Origin: Bacillus nitratireducens | GTDB lineage: Bacteria; Bacillota; Bacilli; Bacillales; Bacillaceae_G | DNA: 64,000 nt | Assembly (NCBI RefSeq): GCF_001884135.1 | Contig: NZ_MAOC01000009.1 | Coordinates: 1 to 64,000, forward strand | Reading direction: 5' to 3' | Shown: in pieces, positions 19,398 through 28,738 of the stretch | How the letters are laid out: every line of letters begins with the position of its first letter | Position numbering within the stretch: the stretch's first letter is position 1 | Position numbers and translations under genes: made by a program | The notes under the pieces: generated by a model | What the model was told of the DNA's origin: nothing | The model's database searches: none | What the model saw: only the letters and a program-made list of their open reading frames with translations

Positions 19398-20070
19398 ATG
19401 GTTTAATTTTTATAAAGAACGATTTTTGAAAAATAAATCATATTTTGAAGATTTATAGTTAGTTTTATTGAGAAATAAATTGACAACGTTTTCAAAAGTG
19501 GAAAAACACCCCATTAATATGTGAAACTTTTGTAAATTCACTGCGTTTTTCGTTAAAAAAACATTCAAAAAAAAGAAGAAAATGTCGAATTATAATAATT
19601 TAAGTCGAATATAGTCCGAAAATTGAATTTATTGTAAAAAACATTTAGGTGATGAAGTGGAAATATGTGCTATAATTCCAATTGTGTATTCGATATGAAA
19701 AATATACGAAGCGCAGTGAGAGTGATTTATAGGGAAACAGTTTGTTCATTTCTATATTTTAGTATTATTGATATCTAAATAATACAATTAGAAGACTGAA
19801 TTATCAGAATATGTCGAATCTTCTTTTGAGAAAGTTCTTGATAACGAATAGTTTTGTATAGTATGATGAATTTGTTTCAGAAAATGGTATTTAAACCTTA
19901 TATTTACATCTTCCGGTTTATATCATTTTATTTTGTGAACTACTTTTCTTATGGTATTTTATGCTTTTGTTAATGTTTTTTATTGTTTTATGGCTTTTCT
20001 AACTAGCTAGTTTTCAAATTACATATGATATGAAACTAGTAGCATATTCCTGAAGGAGGAAAATTATAAA
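19398..20070 (+). promoter_or_regulatory. long AT-rich leader/regulatory region of eag
   Basis: There is no gene in these 673 bp. Three same-strand GTCGAA motifs (about 19584, 19604, 19813) repeat the motif seen upstream of the first S-layer gene, and a GTCCGAA variant lies at about 19614. A hairpin (CTAGTTT at 20007-20013 with AAACTAG at 20033-20039) directly precedes ATTCCTGAAGGAGGAAA. That element is shared almost base for base with the first S-layer leader. Confidence 0.7.
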
Positions 20071-22656
20071 ATGGCAAAGACTAACTCTTACAAAAAATTA
20101 ATCGCAGGTACAATGACAGCAGCAATGGTAGCAGGTGTTGTATCTCCAGTAGCAGCAGCAGGTAAATCATTCCCGGACGTTCCAGCAGGTGATTGGGCGG
20201 AAGATTCTATTAATTATTTAGTAGAAAAAGGCGCAATTGTTGGTAAACCAGATGGTACATTTGGTCCAGCTGAATCAATCGATCGTTCTTCTGCAGCAGT
20301 AATTTTCACTAAAATTTTAGGATTACCAGTTGATGAAAATGCTCAACCATCTTTCAAAGATGCTAAAAATATTTGGTCTTCAAAATATATCGCAGCAGTT
20401 GAAAAAGCAGGTATCGTTAAAGGTGATGGAAAAGAAAACTTCTATCCAAACGGTAAAATCGATCGTGCTTCATTCGCGTCTATGTTAGTAAATGCTTATA
20501 ACTTAAAAGACAAAGTTAACGGCGAGTTAGTTACAACATTTGAGGATTTATTAGATCATTGGGGTGAAGAAAAAGCAAACATCCTAATCAATCTTGGAAT
20601 CTCTGTAGGAACAGGGAAAAAATGGGAGCCGAATAAATCTGTATCTCGTGCAGAAGCAGCTCAATTTATCGCATTAACAGATAAAAAATATGCAAAACCA
20701 GATAGCACACAAGCATATGTAACTGATGTGAAAATTTCTGAACCAACGAAATTAACATTAACAGGAACTGGTTTAGATAAACTTTCTGCTGATGAAGTAA
20801 CTCTTGAAGGTGACAAAGCAGTTGCGATTGAAGCAACCGCTGGCGGTACATCTGCAACTGTAACACTTGGTGGTAAAGTTGCTCCAAATAAAGAACTTAC
20901 TGTAAAAGTGAAAAATCAATCATTCGTAACGAAATTCGTATACGAAGTTAAAAAATTAGCTGTAGAAAAATTAACATTTGATGATGATCGTTCTGGTCAA
21001 GCAGTTGCCTTCAAATTAAACGATGAAAAAGGTAACGCTGATGTTGAGTACTTAAACTTAGCAGATCATGACGTCAAATTTGTTGCAAATAACTTAGACG
21101 GTTCACCAGCAGAAATCTTTGAGGATGGAAAGTCAACTTCTGCTACAGGTAAACTTGGTGTTGGTCTTTCACACGGTGATTACAAAGTAGAAGTACAAGT
21201 TACAAAACGTGGTGGTTTAACAGTTTCTAACACTGGTATTATTACAGTGAAAAACCTTGATACACCAGCTACTGCAATTAAAAATACTGTATTTGCAGTA
21301 GATGCTGATAAAAATGGTGTAGTATACGGTAATACACTTACTGGAAAAGACTTCAAGTTAAATAGCCAAAATTTAGTTGTTGGTGAAAAAGCACAAATCC
21401 ATAACGTAGTTGCTACAATTGCTGGAGAAGATAAAGTAGTTGATCCAGGATCAATTAGCATTAAATCTTCAAACCACGGCATTATCTCTGTAGTAAACAA
21501 CTACATTACTGCTGAAGCTGCTGGTGAAGCTACACTTACTATTAAAGTAGGCGATGTAACGAAAGACGTTAAATTTAAAGTAACTACTGATTCTCGTAAA
21601 TTACAATCAGTAAAAGCTAATCCAGACAAATTACAAGTTGTTCAAAATAAAACATTACCTGTTACATTCGTAACAACTGACCAATATGGCGATCCATTTG
21701 GTGCTAACTCAGCTTCAATTAAAGAAGTTCTTCCAAAAACAGGTGTAGTTGCTGAAGGTGGATTAGATGTAGTAACAACTGATGCTGGTTCAATTGGTAC
21801 AAAAACTGTTGGTATTACAGGTAACGAAGTAGGCGAAGGTACAGTTCACTTCCAAAACGGTAACGGTAATACTTTAGGTTCATTATACGTAAACGTAACA
21901 GAAGGTAACGTTGCATTTAAAAACTTTGAACTTGTATCTAAATTAGGTAAATACGGTGAATCACCTGATACAAAACTTGACCTAAATGTTTCTGATACAG
22001 TTGAGTATCAATTATCTAAGTACACTTCAGAGCGCGTATACTCTGATGCTGAAAACTTAGAAGGCTATGTAGTAGAGTCTAAAAATCCAGAAGTAGCTGA
22101 TGCTAAAATTGTTGGAAATAAAGTTGTTGTTAAAGGTTTAAAACCAGGTAAAGTTGATATTCACTTAACGAAAAATGGTGCAACTGCTGGTAAAGCGACA
22201 ATCGAAATCGTTCAAGAGAAAATCGCTATTAAATCTGTAAACTTCAAACCAGTTCAAACAGTAAACTTCGTTGAGAAGAAAATTAACATCGGTACTGTAT
22301 TAGAACTTGAAGGAAGTAACCTTGATGATATCGTTAAAGGTATTAACTTAACGAAAGAAACACAACATAAAGTACGTGTTGTAAAATCTGGTGACAACCA
22401 AGGTAAACTTTATCTTGATACAAATGGCAATGCTCACTTCGATTTATTCGATCAAGAGCTTGGTCATGTAACAGTAAATCAAACAAGTGATTCTGCACTT
22501 CCAAACTTCAATCCGGACATCTATAATACTTTAACTACTAAGTACACTGACAAAGGTACATTAGTATTCAAAGTATTAAGAGATAAAGACGTTGTAACAA
22601 GCGAAATTGGTTCACAAGCTGTACACGTGAACGTGCTTAACAACCCAAATCTATAA
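20071..22656 (+). CDS. eag: EA1 S-layer protein
   Basis: The protein has 861 aa. The signal peptide is identical to that of the preceding gene, and three SLH domains follow (about residues 34-77, 93-135, 152-197). The ~660-residue assembly domain matches B. anthracis EA1 (862 aa) along its full length as I remember it, including the VHVNVLNNPNL C-terminus. It is exported by SecA2/SlaP, binds pyruvylated SCWP through SLH and forms the stationary-phase lattice in B. anthracis. The start is fixed by AAGGAGG 10-11 nt upstream. It has its own long leader and a strong terminator. Confidence 0.96.
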   Translation: MAKTNSYKKLIAGTMTAAMVAGVVSPVAAAGKSFPDVPAGDWAEDSINYLVEKGAIVGKPDGTFGPAESIDRSSAAVIFTKILGLPVDENAQPSFKDAKNIWSSKYIAAVEKAGIVKGDGKENFYPNGKIDRASFASMLVNAYNLKDKVNGELVTTFEDLLDHWGEEKANILINLGISVGTGKKWEPNKSVSRAEAAQFIALTDKKYAKPDSTQAYVTDVKISEPTKLTLTGTGLDKLSADEVTLEGDKAVAIEATAGGTSATVTLGGKVAPNKELTVKVKNQSFVTKFVYEVKKLAVEKLTFDDDRSGQAVAFKLNDEKGNADVEYLNLADHDVKFVANNLDGSPAEIFEDGKSTSATGKLGVGLSHGDYKVEVQVTKRGGLTVSNTGIITVKNLDTPATAIKNTVFAVDADKNGVVYGNTLTGKDFKLNSQNLVVGEKAQIHNVVATIAGEDKVVDPGSISIKSSNHGIISVVNNYITAEAAGEATLTIKVGDVTKDVKFKVTTDSRKLQSVKANPDKLQVVQNKTLPVTFVTTDQYGDPFGANSASIKEVLPKTGVVAEGGLDVVTTDAGSIGTKTVGITGNEVGEGTVHFQNGNGNTLGSLYVNVTEGNVAFKNFELVSKLGKYGESPDTKLDLNVSDTVEYQLSKYTSERVYSDAENLEGYVVESKNPEVADAKIVGNKVVVKGLKPGKVDIHLTKNGATAGKATIEIVQEKIAIKSVNFKPVQTVNFVEKKINIGTVLELEGSNLDDIVKGINLTKETQHKVRVVKSGDNQGKLYLDTNGNAHFDLFDQELGHVTVNQTSDSALPNFNPDIYNTLTTKYTDKGTLVFKVLRDKDVVTSEIGSQAVHVNVLNNPNL

Positions 22657-22676
22657 GTTGATTATAGATAGAGTGA

Positions 22677-22713
22677 AAAATCAGTGGGGATTGATTCCCA
22701 CTGATTTTTTTTC
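22677..22713 (+). terminator. terminator of eag
   Basis: AAAATCAGTGGGGA is paired with TTCCCACTGATTTT and followed by a T8 run. The stem sequence resembles one arm of the bcr1 repeats in this window. Confidence 0.9.
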
Positions 22714-22726
22714 GCAAATATCGCAA

Positions 22727-22764
22727 AGAAACCTCTTGTAATTTTCACAAGAGGTTTCTTTTAT
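22727..22764 (-). terminator. terminator of patB1
   Basis: AAGAAACCTCTTGT is paired with its exact complement around ATTTTC. It is oriented for the minus-strand gene and lies directly at its stop. Confidence 0.75.
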
Positions 22765-23951
22765 TTTTTAAACTTAAACATATCCCCACTCAAGTTCGAA
22801 TCACTATACACAAACAATACCATGTTAATGTTGTTGTCTTTAATGTATTGATATACATCCTTTTCGTGATAGTGACGAAGGTCGAGGATGGATGTGTGAT
22901 TGAAGCTTTGTGCTAAGTGAGGCATGATTGCGTTTGCGAATGAGTCTTTTAGGACTAAAGCTCGTACATCATTTGGTGCATTGTTATTTTCGATGACGAT
23001 TTCTGGATAGTCGTTTGCGTAATAGCCTGCGTATGATGTTGTGTCTTTTTGTTTTTCTACGCCATATAGTTCATCTAATGTGCGATATACGGTGCCGTTT
23101 ACATCTTTGGCGACTACGCTCGTAAAGTTGAAGCCGTCTTTTGGTGTGTAGTAGCATAGTTTTTCTCCAGTTGCATCGATTAGTTGGTATAGCTGGTTGT
23201 TAAAGCTTCCGACTAGATGTTTATTTGGAGCACACGTACGAGTGTAATTTTCTTTTTTTATTTCTTTTCCTTTATATATAGAAGATTGTTGCGCGATTGT
23301 GTTCATTATATATTGATAGCCTAAGAAGGCACCATCCATATTCCAGTGGTGGTCTGTTTTGAAGTACATACTTTGTATTTCTTCATTTGTATAGTTTTTC
23401 TTAAAGTGTTCCATGAGTTTAATTGGTTTTACGTCCGCTGGAAGTTTATCTAGAAAATAATTTAAATTTTCCTGTGCATATGTGTGAATATGGGAAGGTA
23501 ATTTAAATGATAATGCATTCGTTTTGGACGGTGGTAAGGCAAAGTAAAACTCAACGTTTTGTTCTTTTAAAAACTGAGATAAATCGTTTATAGCAGGCAT
23601 GGATTGATCGATTTCATTATATTTTGTAGTCCATGCTGGGTTTTTTAGAAGCCATTTATCATCAGTTAAAATAATATCGTTAATGAGAGACTTGTCCATT
23701 TTAATTTGAGCAAGCGTATAGTTTTTTATGAGTTCATCTCTTCCGATTAATTGATCGTTTGTATATATCTCAAAGTCTTTAAAGAAGCTACCATTTACGA
23801 CAGCTTCTTTTGTAAGAGCTGGTTTTTGAGCGAGCGGACGATTTTCAACGGGCGAAACTGCTCGGTCAGTTTTGAGAAGCGATAATATGCCAAATGAAAA
23901 GATAATGGTGAGAAAACCGATAAATAGGACGATGTTCCCCAATTTTTTCAT
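22761..23951 (-). CDS. patB1: PatB1-type SCWP O-acetyltransferase (AlgX/DHHW family)
   Basis: The protein has 396 aa. An N-terminal membrane anchor (residues 7-27) is followed by an extracytoplasmic SGNH-like catalytic domain. The signature TDHHWN lies at about residue 199, and a late LKDSFANA block supplies the presumed serine nucleophile. With the MBOAT partner PatA1, PatB1 is reported to O-acetylate secondary cell wall polysaccharide, which affects S-layer assembly. It lies downstream of patA1 in the same direction, 119 nt away, with a truncated bcr1 repeat filling the gap. The coding strand flips from A+C-rich to G+T-rich close to its 3' end (about 22850-22815). Confidence 0.88.
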   Translation of the reverse strand: MKKLGNIVLFIGFLTIIFSFGILSLLKTDRAVSPVENRPLAQKPALTKEAVVNGSFFKDFEIYTNDQLIGRDELIKNYTLAQIKMDKSLINDIILTDDKWLLKNPAWTTKYNEIDQSMPAINDLSQFLKEQNVEFYFALPPSKTNALSFKLPSHIHTYAQENLNYFLDKLPADVKPIKLMEHFKKNYTNEEIQSMYFKTDHHWNMDGAFLGYQYIMNTIAQQSSIYKGKEIKKENYTRTCAPNKHLVGSFNNQLYQLIDATGEKLCYYTPKDGFNFTSVVAKDVNGTVYRTLDELYGVEKQKDTTSYAGYYANDYPEIVIENNNAPNDVRALVLKDSFANAIMPHLAQSFNHTSILDLRHYHEKDVYQYIKDNNINMVLFVYSDSNLSGDMFKFKK

Positions 23952-23970
23952 AATAACGTTTCCTTCCTAC

Positions 23971-24069
23971 ATAAAGTGAAACTTTAATCAGTGGGGAGTG
24001 TTCATCCCCACTGATTATCAGCCTTAACCAATCGGGCTTTTCCGGGCAGCCCGGAAAATAGCGGGATAA
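23971..24069 (+). repeat. bcr1-type repeat, internally deleted (copy A)
   Basis: It begins ATAAAGTGAAACTTTAATCA and ends GCGGGATAA like the full copies, but the middle hairpin arm is missing (99 bp instead of ~157). It fills the patA1-patB1 intercistronic gap. Confidence 0.8.
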
Positions 24070-24070
24070 G

Positions 24071-25486
24071 TTAAAACCTGAAATAAATAAATGGATTATA
24101 CGTCGAATTAATTAAATAGATAATCGAGATCATAAATAATGTTAGTAATAATATAGGACGTACAACTTGCATCGTGAACATATATGTTTTGGGCGCAAGT
24201 TCTAGTATGTTTTTAACTCTCTTTAAAATCGGTGTCGCTGCGATAAAGGCAATGATAAAAATAATAATGTATTCATGTACGTATAACATTGTGTTGTCAT
24301 CGATGAAAGATTGCCCCCCTATGCCAAACATCGCTTTTAAATATTGGAACGAGTAAGCGAAGTTATCAGCTCGGAAGAAGACCCAACCGATCATAACGAT
24401 GATTAGTACATATGCATGTTGCAGCGGTTTCCATAGTTTATTTAATATTTTCTCGAATCCAGCTTTTTCAATGGAGATAATAAAGCCGTAATATAAGCCC
24501 CAGGCGATAAATGTCCAGCTTGCTCCGTGCCATAAACCGGTTAATCCCCATACGATGAAGAGGTTACGGTAATTTGCTAGTTTGGAAACGCGGTTTCCAC
24601 CAAGCGGAATGTATATATAGTCGCGGAACCAAGAACCTAGTGTAATATGCCATCTTCTCCAAAATTCTGAAATGGACTTTGAGATGTATGGATAATCGAA
24701 GTTTTTTGGGAAATCAAACCCGAACATTTTTCCAAGTCCAATTGCCATATCGGAGTATCCTGAGAAATCGAAATAGATTTGAAGTGTATAGGCGATAATC
24801 CCGATCCAAGCTGTTCCAGCACTTATCTCAGACGGCGGTAAGGCGAAGATTTTATCTGCGACAAATCCGACCTGATTAGCGATTAATATTTTTTTCGCTA
24901 ATCCTAGAATGAAAATTTGGAGACCTTCTGTAAATCGTTCAAAAGAATGGATGCGCGTTTTAATTTGATCAGCAACGATATTGTAACGAACGATTGGTCC
25001 GGCAATAAGCTGCGGGAAAATTGATATATATAACGCTAAGTTAAGTGGATTCTTTTGAACTGCGCCATCTTTACGGTATATATCGATGACGTATGACATC
25101 GCTTGGAACGTATAGAATGAAATTCCAATTGGTAGTGGAATAGGTTCCACATGAATAGATAAATGAAAAGTTTGATTTAAAATGTCTGTGAAAAAGGAAA
25201 TGTATTTAAAATAAGAAAGTAATAAAATATTTCCGACCACAGCCATAATTAAAAATGTGACTTTCATATTTTTTCGTTTATCATAATGATGCACGAGTAG
25301 GCCGAAGCAGTAGTTTAAAAGAATAGAAAAGAGCATTAAGAGGACGAATCGAGGTTCTCCCCATGCATAGAAAATTAAACTAAATGCAAGTAATACGAAA
25401 TTACGTAGCTCGGCACGCACTATAAAATAGAAAAATAATACGAGAGGTAAAAAGATAAATAAGAAAACAGAACTACTAAATACCAA
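24071..25486 (-). CDS. patA1: PatA1-type MBOAT acyltransferase
   Basis: The 471-aa polytopic MBOAT protein has about 11 hydrophobic segments. It carries SEFWRRWHITLGSWFRDYIYI followed by PLGGNR, and the catalytic His motif GLWHGASWTF. It moves acetyl groups from the cytoplasm across the membrane to PatB1 for wall polymer O-acetylation. It starts with TTG at 25486, preceded by AGGAGAG about 6 nt upstream; no ATG fits. It is divergent from patA2-patB2, so the four genes form two MBOAT/SGNH pairs back to back. Confidence 0.9.
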   Translation of the reverse strand: MVFSSSVFLFIFLPLVLFFYFIVRAELRNFVLLAFSLIFYAWGEPRFVLLMLFSILLNYCFGLLVHHYDKRKNMKVTFLIMAVVGNILLLSYFKYISFFTDILNQTFHLSIHVEPIPLPIGISFYTFQAMSYVIDIYRKDGAVQKNPLNLALYISIFPQLIAGPIVRYNIVADQIKTRIHSFERFTEGLQIFILGLAKKILIANQVGFVADKIFALPPSEISAGTAWIGIIAYTLQIYFDFSGYSDMAIGLGKMFGFDFPKNFDYPYISKSISEFWRRWHITLGSWFRDYIYIPLGGNRVSKLANYRNLFIVWGLTGLWHGASWTFIAWGLYYGFIISIEKAGFEKILNKLWKPLQHAYVLIIVMIGWVFFRADNFAYSFQYLKAMFGIGGQSFIDDNTMLYVHEYIIIFIIAFIAATPILKRVKNILELAPKTYMFTMQVVRPILLLTLFMISIIYLINSTYNPFIYFRF

Positions 25487-25714
25487 AGGACTCTCCTCAC
25501 TTTTTTCAAAAATACATTTCGTGCAAAAAAAACGACATTTCTATTATATATTCTTTTATATAAAAGTGCCTTTAATATTTTATCATGTTAATAATTCCAT
25601 TAAAATGATTAATATATATAATAGAAGAAACGGGGAGCGGAACCCTTTTGACACTCACTATTTGGATAAGATAAGATGAATAAGGTGTGATTTGTTTGGA
25701 AGGGAAGAGATGGT

Positions 25715-27172
25715 GTGTTATTTAACTCATTTGAGTTTATTTTTTTATTTTTACCGATAGCATTTCTTTTATATTTTCTATTAAATAAATTTGGACATGC
25801 TACATTAGCGAAAGCTTGGCTCGTTGCGGCCTCTTTATTTTTCTATAGTTATTGGAATGTGAAATATTTACCGCTTATGTTAGTGTCGCTCATTGTGAAC
25901 TACTTTATCGGAATGAGGCTCGTAAAACATAAGAGTAAACTTCTTTTAACGATAGGATTAATATTTAATATAGGAATGCTTAGTTATTTCAAGTATTATG
26001 ATTTCTTCTTACAAAATGTGAATTCATTATTTGGAACTCAGTTTACATTATTATCTTTAACGTTACCGCTTGCGATTAGCTTCTATACGTTTCAAAAGAT
26101 CGCATTTTTAGTAGATACGTATCGTGGTGAAACGAAGGCATGTCATTTTCTTGATTACGCATTGTTTGTAACGTTTTTTCCGCAGCTTATTGCAGGGCCG
26201 ATTGTACATCATGCGCAAATTATGCCGCAGTTTGCTGACGATAGTAAAAAGCGCTGGCAATCGAAGTATATCGTTCTTGGTATATTCGTATTTGCAGTTG
26301 GTATTTTCAAAAAGGTAGGTATTGCAGATGTATTATCACCCCTTGTACATGAAGGGTTTGATGTGCAGCAATCATTAACATTTGTTGAAGCGTGGCTTTC
26401 GTCGTTAGCGTTTACGTTCCAATTGTATTTTGATTTTAGTGGATATAGTGATATGGCAATTGGAATCGCTTTAATGTTTAATGTTAAATTACCGCAAAAC
26501 TTTAATTCACCGTATAAAGCAGTGAATATACAAGATTTTTGGCATCGTTGGCATATGACGCTTAGCCAGTTTTTAACGAAGTATGTATACATTTCTCTAG
26601 GAGGAAATCGAAAAGGAATTACGCGTACATACGTAAATATTATGATTGTATTTTTAATAAGTGGACTTTGGCATGGAGCTGGTTGGACATTTATTTTTTG
26701 GGGATTCTTGCACGGTTTAGCTTCTGTTATTCACCGATTATGGAGTAAAGCAGGAGGGCGTATGCCGGCCTTTGCTGGTTGGCTCGTTACGTTTTTCTTC
26801 ATTAATATAACGTGGGTATTCTTTAGGGCAACATCTATACATGATGCGGTGAAGGTGTTAAAAGGAATGTTCGGACTAAATGGAATCGAATTAGCAAATA
26901 GTGTATTCCCATCATTTATAATAGAGAAGTTACAATTTTTAAAAGAGTACGGTGTTTCATTTACAGAAGGATACCATGTCTCTTTATTAGATCCGAAAAT
27001 GGTAGCGTATATTTTCGGAGCGTTATGTATTAGTTTCTTCTTAAAAAATTCAATTCAGTTAAAAGATTCATTCCGTCCAAATGTGTGGACTGCTTTATTT
27101 ACTGCAATATTGCTTGTATATAGCGTGTTACATTTAACGAGTATTAGTGAGTTTTTATACTTTAATTTCTAG
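25715..27172 (+). CDS. patA2: PatA2-type MBOAT acyltransferase
   Basis: The 485-aa MBOAT protein is paralogous to PatA1. Its motifs are DFWHRWHMTLSQFLTKYVYI with SLGGNRKG, and SGLWHGAGWTF for the catalytic histidine. It should export acetyl groups for the partner PatB2. The start is GTG 25715, with GGAAGGGAAGAG upstream; the nearby ATG 25710 is out of frame. The patB2 ribosome site AGGTGG overlaps its TAG stop, which indicates translational coupling. Confidence 0.9.
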   Translation: MLFNSFEFIFLFLPIAFLLYFLLNKFGHATLAKAWLVAASLFFYSYWNVKYLPLMLVSLIVNYFIGMRLVKHKSKLLLTIGLIFNIGMLSYFKYYDFFLQNVNSLFGTQFTLLSLTLPLAISFYTFQKIAFLVDTYRGETKACHFLDYALFVTFFPQLIAGPIVHHAQIMPQFADDSKKRWQSKYIVLGIFVFAVGIFKKVGIADVLSPLVHEGFDVQQSLTFVEAWLSSLAFTFQLYFDFSGYSDMAIGIALMFNVKLPQNFNSPYKAVNIQDFWHRWHMTLSQFLTKYVYISLGGNRKGITRTYVNIMIVFLISGLWHGAGWTFIFWGFLHGLASVIHRLWSKAGGRMPAFAGWLVTFFFINITWVFFRATSIHDAVKVLKGMFGLNGIELANSVFPSFIIEKLQFLKEYGVSFTEGYHVSLLDPKMVAYIFGALCISFFLKNSIQLKDSFRPNVWTALFTAILLVYSVLHLTSISEFLYFNF

Positions 27173-27181
27173 GTGGAGAAT

Positions 27182-28213
27182 ATGAAAAACAAACATTGGC
27201 TTATTTTCGTTTTTGTATGTGTTTTTGTTCCTCTCGCAGGTGTCGGGATATTTAATAGCTATATAGATTCTCTTTGGTTATTCCCGCATAAAAATAAGTG
27301 GAATGATGTGCAGTACGGGTTTAACGAGAGACAACAGAAAACGAATTATATAACGTACCGTCCGTTTACATATGATGGAGTTATACTTGGAAGTAGTAGA
27401 ACGACTTTTATTAATGAGAATGACTTCACCGGGTTAAACGCATTTAATTATGCGGTAAGTAGTACAGACCCGCGTGAGTATGATGCATATATTGAATATG
27501 CAAAAGAACAAAAAGGTAGTGAACTCGCATCTATTGTACTTGGTTTAGATTTCCTTGGAACGAACAAAAATAGGGAAATTGGTTTTGATAAACCAGAAGT
27601 GTATATTAATCAGGCGCAAAGCCTATTGTATCCGATTAAATCGTATGTAAGTATGGACGGAATTACTTATTCAAAGAATACAATTGCGAATTCTACTCAT
27701 CATAGTACGAACATTGATCGGTATGATCGAGAGAATATAAAATCGATGCGCGATTATACGAAAGAAGAGCGTGATGCGCAAGTTACAGCGCAAGTAGATA
27801 AGTTTAGTAAAGAGATTTATGGCGGGAATTATGAGTATCAAAATATGAAAGAAATATTAGGAACAGTAAAGGCTCATAATCCGAACACGAAGTTTTATAT
27901 TTTTACAACGCCTGTTTCAGGGCCACTATTCCGTACGATGATTCAATCAGGGCGATGGGAAGATTATAAAAGATGGCTTCATGACGCTGTAGATGTATTT
28001 GGAGAAGTTCATCATTTCATGTATCTTAATTCCGTTACAACGAATTTAGACAACTATATGGATGGGCATCATTTCAGACCAGAAATTGGAAAGCTGGTTG
28101 CGCATAAAGTTGTGAATGAAGAAGATAGCAATGTCCCGAAAGATTTCGGTATTGTTATTACGAAGGATAATATTGATGAGGTGCTAGAAGAGATTTGGGC
28201 GTCTTTTCAATAA
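27182..28213 (+). CDS. patB2: PatB2-type extracytoplasmic O-acetyltransferase (SGNH-like)
   Basis: The protein has 343 aa. An N-terminal signal anchor (about residues 7-25) precedes a catalytic domain with GSSRTTF (putative Ser nucleophile) and a C-terminal DGHHFRPE (Asp/His dyad). It is the second partner of the MBOAT pair and probably acetylates wall glycan. ATG 27182 is used because AGGTGG lies 5 nt upstream; the in-frame GTG 27173 lies inside that site. It ends with a strong terminator. Confidence 0.85.
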   Translation: MKNKHWLIFVFVCVFVPLAGVGIFNSYIDSLWLFPHKNKWNDVQYGFNERQQKTNYITYRPFTYDGVILGSSRTTFINENDFTGLNAFNYAVSSTDPREYDAYIEYAKEQKGSELASIVLGLDFLGTNKNREIGFDKPEVYINQAQSLLYPIKSYVSMDGITYSKNTIANSTHHSTNIDRYDRENIKSMRDYTKEERDAQVTAQVDKFSKEIYGGNYEYQNMKEILGTVKAHNPNTKFYIFTTPVSGPLFRTMIQSGRWEDYKRWLHDAVDVFGEVHHFMYLNSVTTNLDNYMDGHHFRPEIGKLVAHKVVNEEDSNVPKDFGIVITKDNIDEVLEEIWASFQ

Positions 28214-28261
28214 AAAATAGGTCATAAATGTGGTCTAGTCTTTGCCGAGTAGACTGTATAA

Positions 28262-28303
28262 AAAAGAAGCAGCCACCGAGATCTGATGGCTGCTTCTTTT
28301 TTT
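28262..28303 (+). terminator. terminator of patA2-patB2
   Basis: AAAAGAAGCAGCCA is paired with TGGCTGCTTCTTTT and followed by a T tract. Confidence 0.88.
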
Positions 28304-28514
28304 GTAATAAAACCCATTATCGTTACAATAATAACAAATATTTCTTTTTATTACTAGAATTGTATTTTTTCTTACAGCCATATAAAATTTGTTTAACACA
28401 GGAAGATATATGATAAAGCGGTTGTTTATTCTACTATTTATCCAAAAGGTATAATTTATTACAACGGTAGTTCTTTTACTATTAATACTTAATAGTGAAT
28501 GGGAGTGATGAAAG

Positions 28515-28634
28515 ATGGAAAGCGGACAAATGAATTATATTGTTGTTAATCCTATAGGTGTTGTGATTTCTGTAATTATGATAATAGCTATATGTTTTGC
28601 TGTTATCCGTTTGGTAAAGTATTTCAAAAAATAA
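28515..28634 (+). CDS. small single-pass membrane protein (39 aa)
   Basis: This is a short ORF, MESGQMNYIVVNPIG..., with one hydrophobic helix of ~20 residues and a basic tail ending VKYFKK. GGGAGTGA sits 7-8 nt before the ATG, and a perfect terminator follows downstream. No family is recognised. The layout (own ribosome site, single helix, cationic tail) is typical of membrane miniproteins. Confidence 0.6.
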   Translation: MESGQMNYIVVNPIGVVISVIMIIAICFAVIRLVKYFKK

Positions 28635-28696
28635 ATAGTTCCTACCTTAAACTAGAGGGTTATTTAAATAACAAAGTTTGATTGTGAGATTTTTCA

Positions 28697-28738
28697 AAAG
28701 AAGAAGCAGCATCCAAATGGATGCTGCTTCTTTTATTC
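28697..28738. terminator. bidirectional terminator
   Basis: AAGAAGCAGCATCC is paired with GGATGCTGCTTCTT around AAAT. It lies between the 39-aa gene and the convergent O-antigen-ligase-like gene. Confidence 0.85.
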
